A stretch of 47,425 nucleotides of DNA. Source: Plantago elongata. Taxonomy: Eukaryota; Streptophyta; Magnoliopsida; Lamiales; Plantaginaceae. Under the pieces are notes generated by a model. That model searched no databases. It was not told where the DNA came from and was given only the letters and a program-made list of their open reading frames with translations. This document shows positions 46,177 through 47,425 of the stretch, one piece after another (the stretch's first letter is position 1; each line of letters begins with the position of its first letter). Position numbers and translations under genes: made by a program. Location of the stretch: assembly GCA_036897095.1 (NCBI GenBank), contig JAYMSP010000554.1:1-47425 (forward strand), written 5' to 3'.

Positions 46177-47380
46177 AATATGATCAACTTATCATTTCTT
46201 GTTAAGAATCGACATGCCTATTATAAATTAGACACCTTAAAATTTTCATGTGATGGCAACAACTCCTAGAATGAAGATCTATGAGAGAGAAGAACTTGTT
46301 TCAAGTGTATGGATTCAGCCAAATGTAACTAGAGCATGGTTCATGTTCTGTTTATGACTATGTTTTGATGTTTTGTTAATTCAATTGTTTCTGTTTAAGT
46401 AATACTACCATGGAAAACTGTATTTGTTAGAAAGGTCAGAATTAAAGGATTCCGGTCACCTTTATAATTAAAAGCTAAGAAATCTTCAAATCTGTAGGTG
46501 TAAGTTTGTGATTTTAGCTTCTGTTTGTTGCCCAATTAACTGATGACCATGACAACCGATATTTGAAACACCTAAGTATTTGTATCACACGATGTATGTG
46601 AAATAAATTATACTCCCTTCCGTCCCTAATAAATGTCATAATTAACACAGTTCACATATTAGTCTTGCATTGTAGTACACATAAAGTAGGTAACAAAATA
46701 TAGAATAGTTTTATTTTACACTATAATCTTTTGACTCACTTTAATTTTACACGGAACTTTTTTTTTGAACTCTACACTAAAACCTTAACACGCCAGTTAG
46801 ACGGATTTAACTCTTTGTTAGTTTTATTTTCAAATTAAACTAAAACATTTGCAGAATTTACACTCTTATCGAAATCTTTGTAAAAACTTGCACTCGCTAC
46901 CTAAACATTTTCCAAGAATGAAAATTTACACAAATATGATCATTATTATATATTTAATTGCAGTTTTGGTTTTAAATGGGTTAGAGGTCAAGGATGAGTC
47001 ATGATTAATCTCCCTACCCCTTTTTATGTATATCGCATTTTCTTTCAGGTTTAGTACATGCACGGTGGATATATATATATTTTTCGCAATTCTTAACAAA
47101 TATTATAGATTGATGATAATTGTAATTTGATTGTCATTTAAAATCTGCAATAACATAATATTTGACACCATTATTTGTGACATGGTAGTTTTTTTATTGG
47201 TTATTGTATGTTACTTTGAACTTTGAAACACAAATATGTTTTAGAGGCTCTATTATTTGTCAAAATTAATTTTTTATTTTTTAGTAACAAAATGATAGAA
47301 AATGTGTCTGGAATTTAATTTGGACTTACTAGCTACAAATTTGACGAGTTCATTTATGATAAACATGATCAACGGATGTT
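46177..47380. other. Intergenic, right edge
   Basis: No gene is recognised. At 46612 a lone CTCCCTTCCGTCCCTAATAA preceded by TA resembles the left end of a Stowaway element; no matching right end occurs before the window stops. The rest is A/T-rich. Confidence 0.5.
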
Positions 47381-47381
47381 A

Positions 47382-47425
47382 GACCAGCCCCAATGGGGGC
47401 GTCGTGGCGCGGCGCCGTACCGCGC
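47382..47425. other. GC-rich edge of an unknown element
   Basis: The last 44 bases switch sharply from A/T-rich to GC-rich (ACCAGCCCCAATGGGGGCG, then GGCGCGGCGCCG). CCAGCCCCAATGGGGG is typical of the ends of some plant DNA transposons, and TTA sits just before it. The element is cut by the window end, so its class cannot be shown. Confidence 0.35.

Overview
This is a plant nuclear window, almost certainly from a eudicot. The evidence is spliced protein genes with plant-specific members (chloroplast G6PDH, a SNEEZY-type F-box protein, a DUF761 protein), A/T-rich intergenic DNA, two U6 snRNA genes with the plant USE/TATA promoter, and many small plant DNA transposons (Stowaway-like, hAT-like) plus a tRNA-derived SINE. 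The species cannot be fixed from the sequence. No CRISPR, phage, virus or operon structure is seen, and I found no coherent undescribed multi-gene system.

Layout. 1-2860: non-coding, hairpin-rich. 2960-3061 and 8520-8621 (both minus): two full-length U6 snRNA genes. A degraded U6 copy with related flanking sequence lies at 3872-3953. 4459-6505 (minus): NMD3, with its coding sequence in one exon and an intron in the 5' UTR. 6942-7715: hAT-type non-autonomous element with a perfect 8-bp target duplication. 7931-8455: tandem duplication of about 263 bp next to the second U6. 9194-10804 (minus): a three-exon gene for a small chloroplast membrane protein, reconstructed from splice sites. 10969-11636: two Stowaway-like MITEs. 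11933-13253 (minus): three-exon pectin methylesterase. 14855-15012: SINE. 17449-17979 (plus): DUF761-type membrane protein. 17980-22971: a gene desert with retroelement-like debris. 22972-26916 (plus): ten-exon plastidic glucose-6-phosphate dehydrogenase. 28154-35225 (plus): thirteen-exon ADA2 transcriptional adaptor. 40941-41450 (plus): SNE-like F-box protein. 43745-46176 (plus): two adjacent broken DUF295 genes, at least one with an F-box; the second is interrupted by an hAT-like insertion. The window ends in the GC-rich start of an unknown element.

The genes are unrelated housekeeping, cell-wall, redox and signalling genes with no functional clustering. U6 (spliceosome), NMD3 (60S export) and ADA2 (SAGA-type histone acetyltransferase adaptor) are core functions. 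G6PDH supplies plastid NADPH in the dark, PME modifies cell-wall pectin, and the SNE-like protein is a candidate gibberellin-signalling SCF subunit. All splice models were built by hand from GT/AG sites, reading phase and family similarity. Exon phases close without remainder in all four spliced coding genes (chloroplast membrane protein, PME, G6PDH, ADA2).
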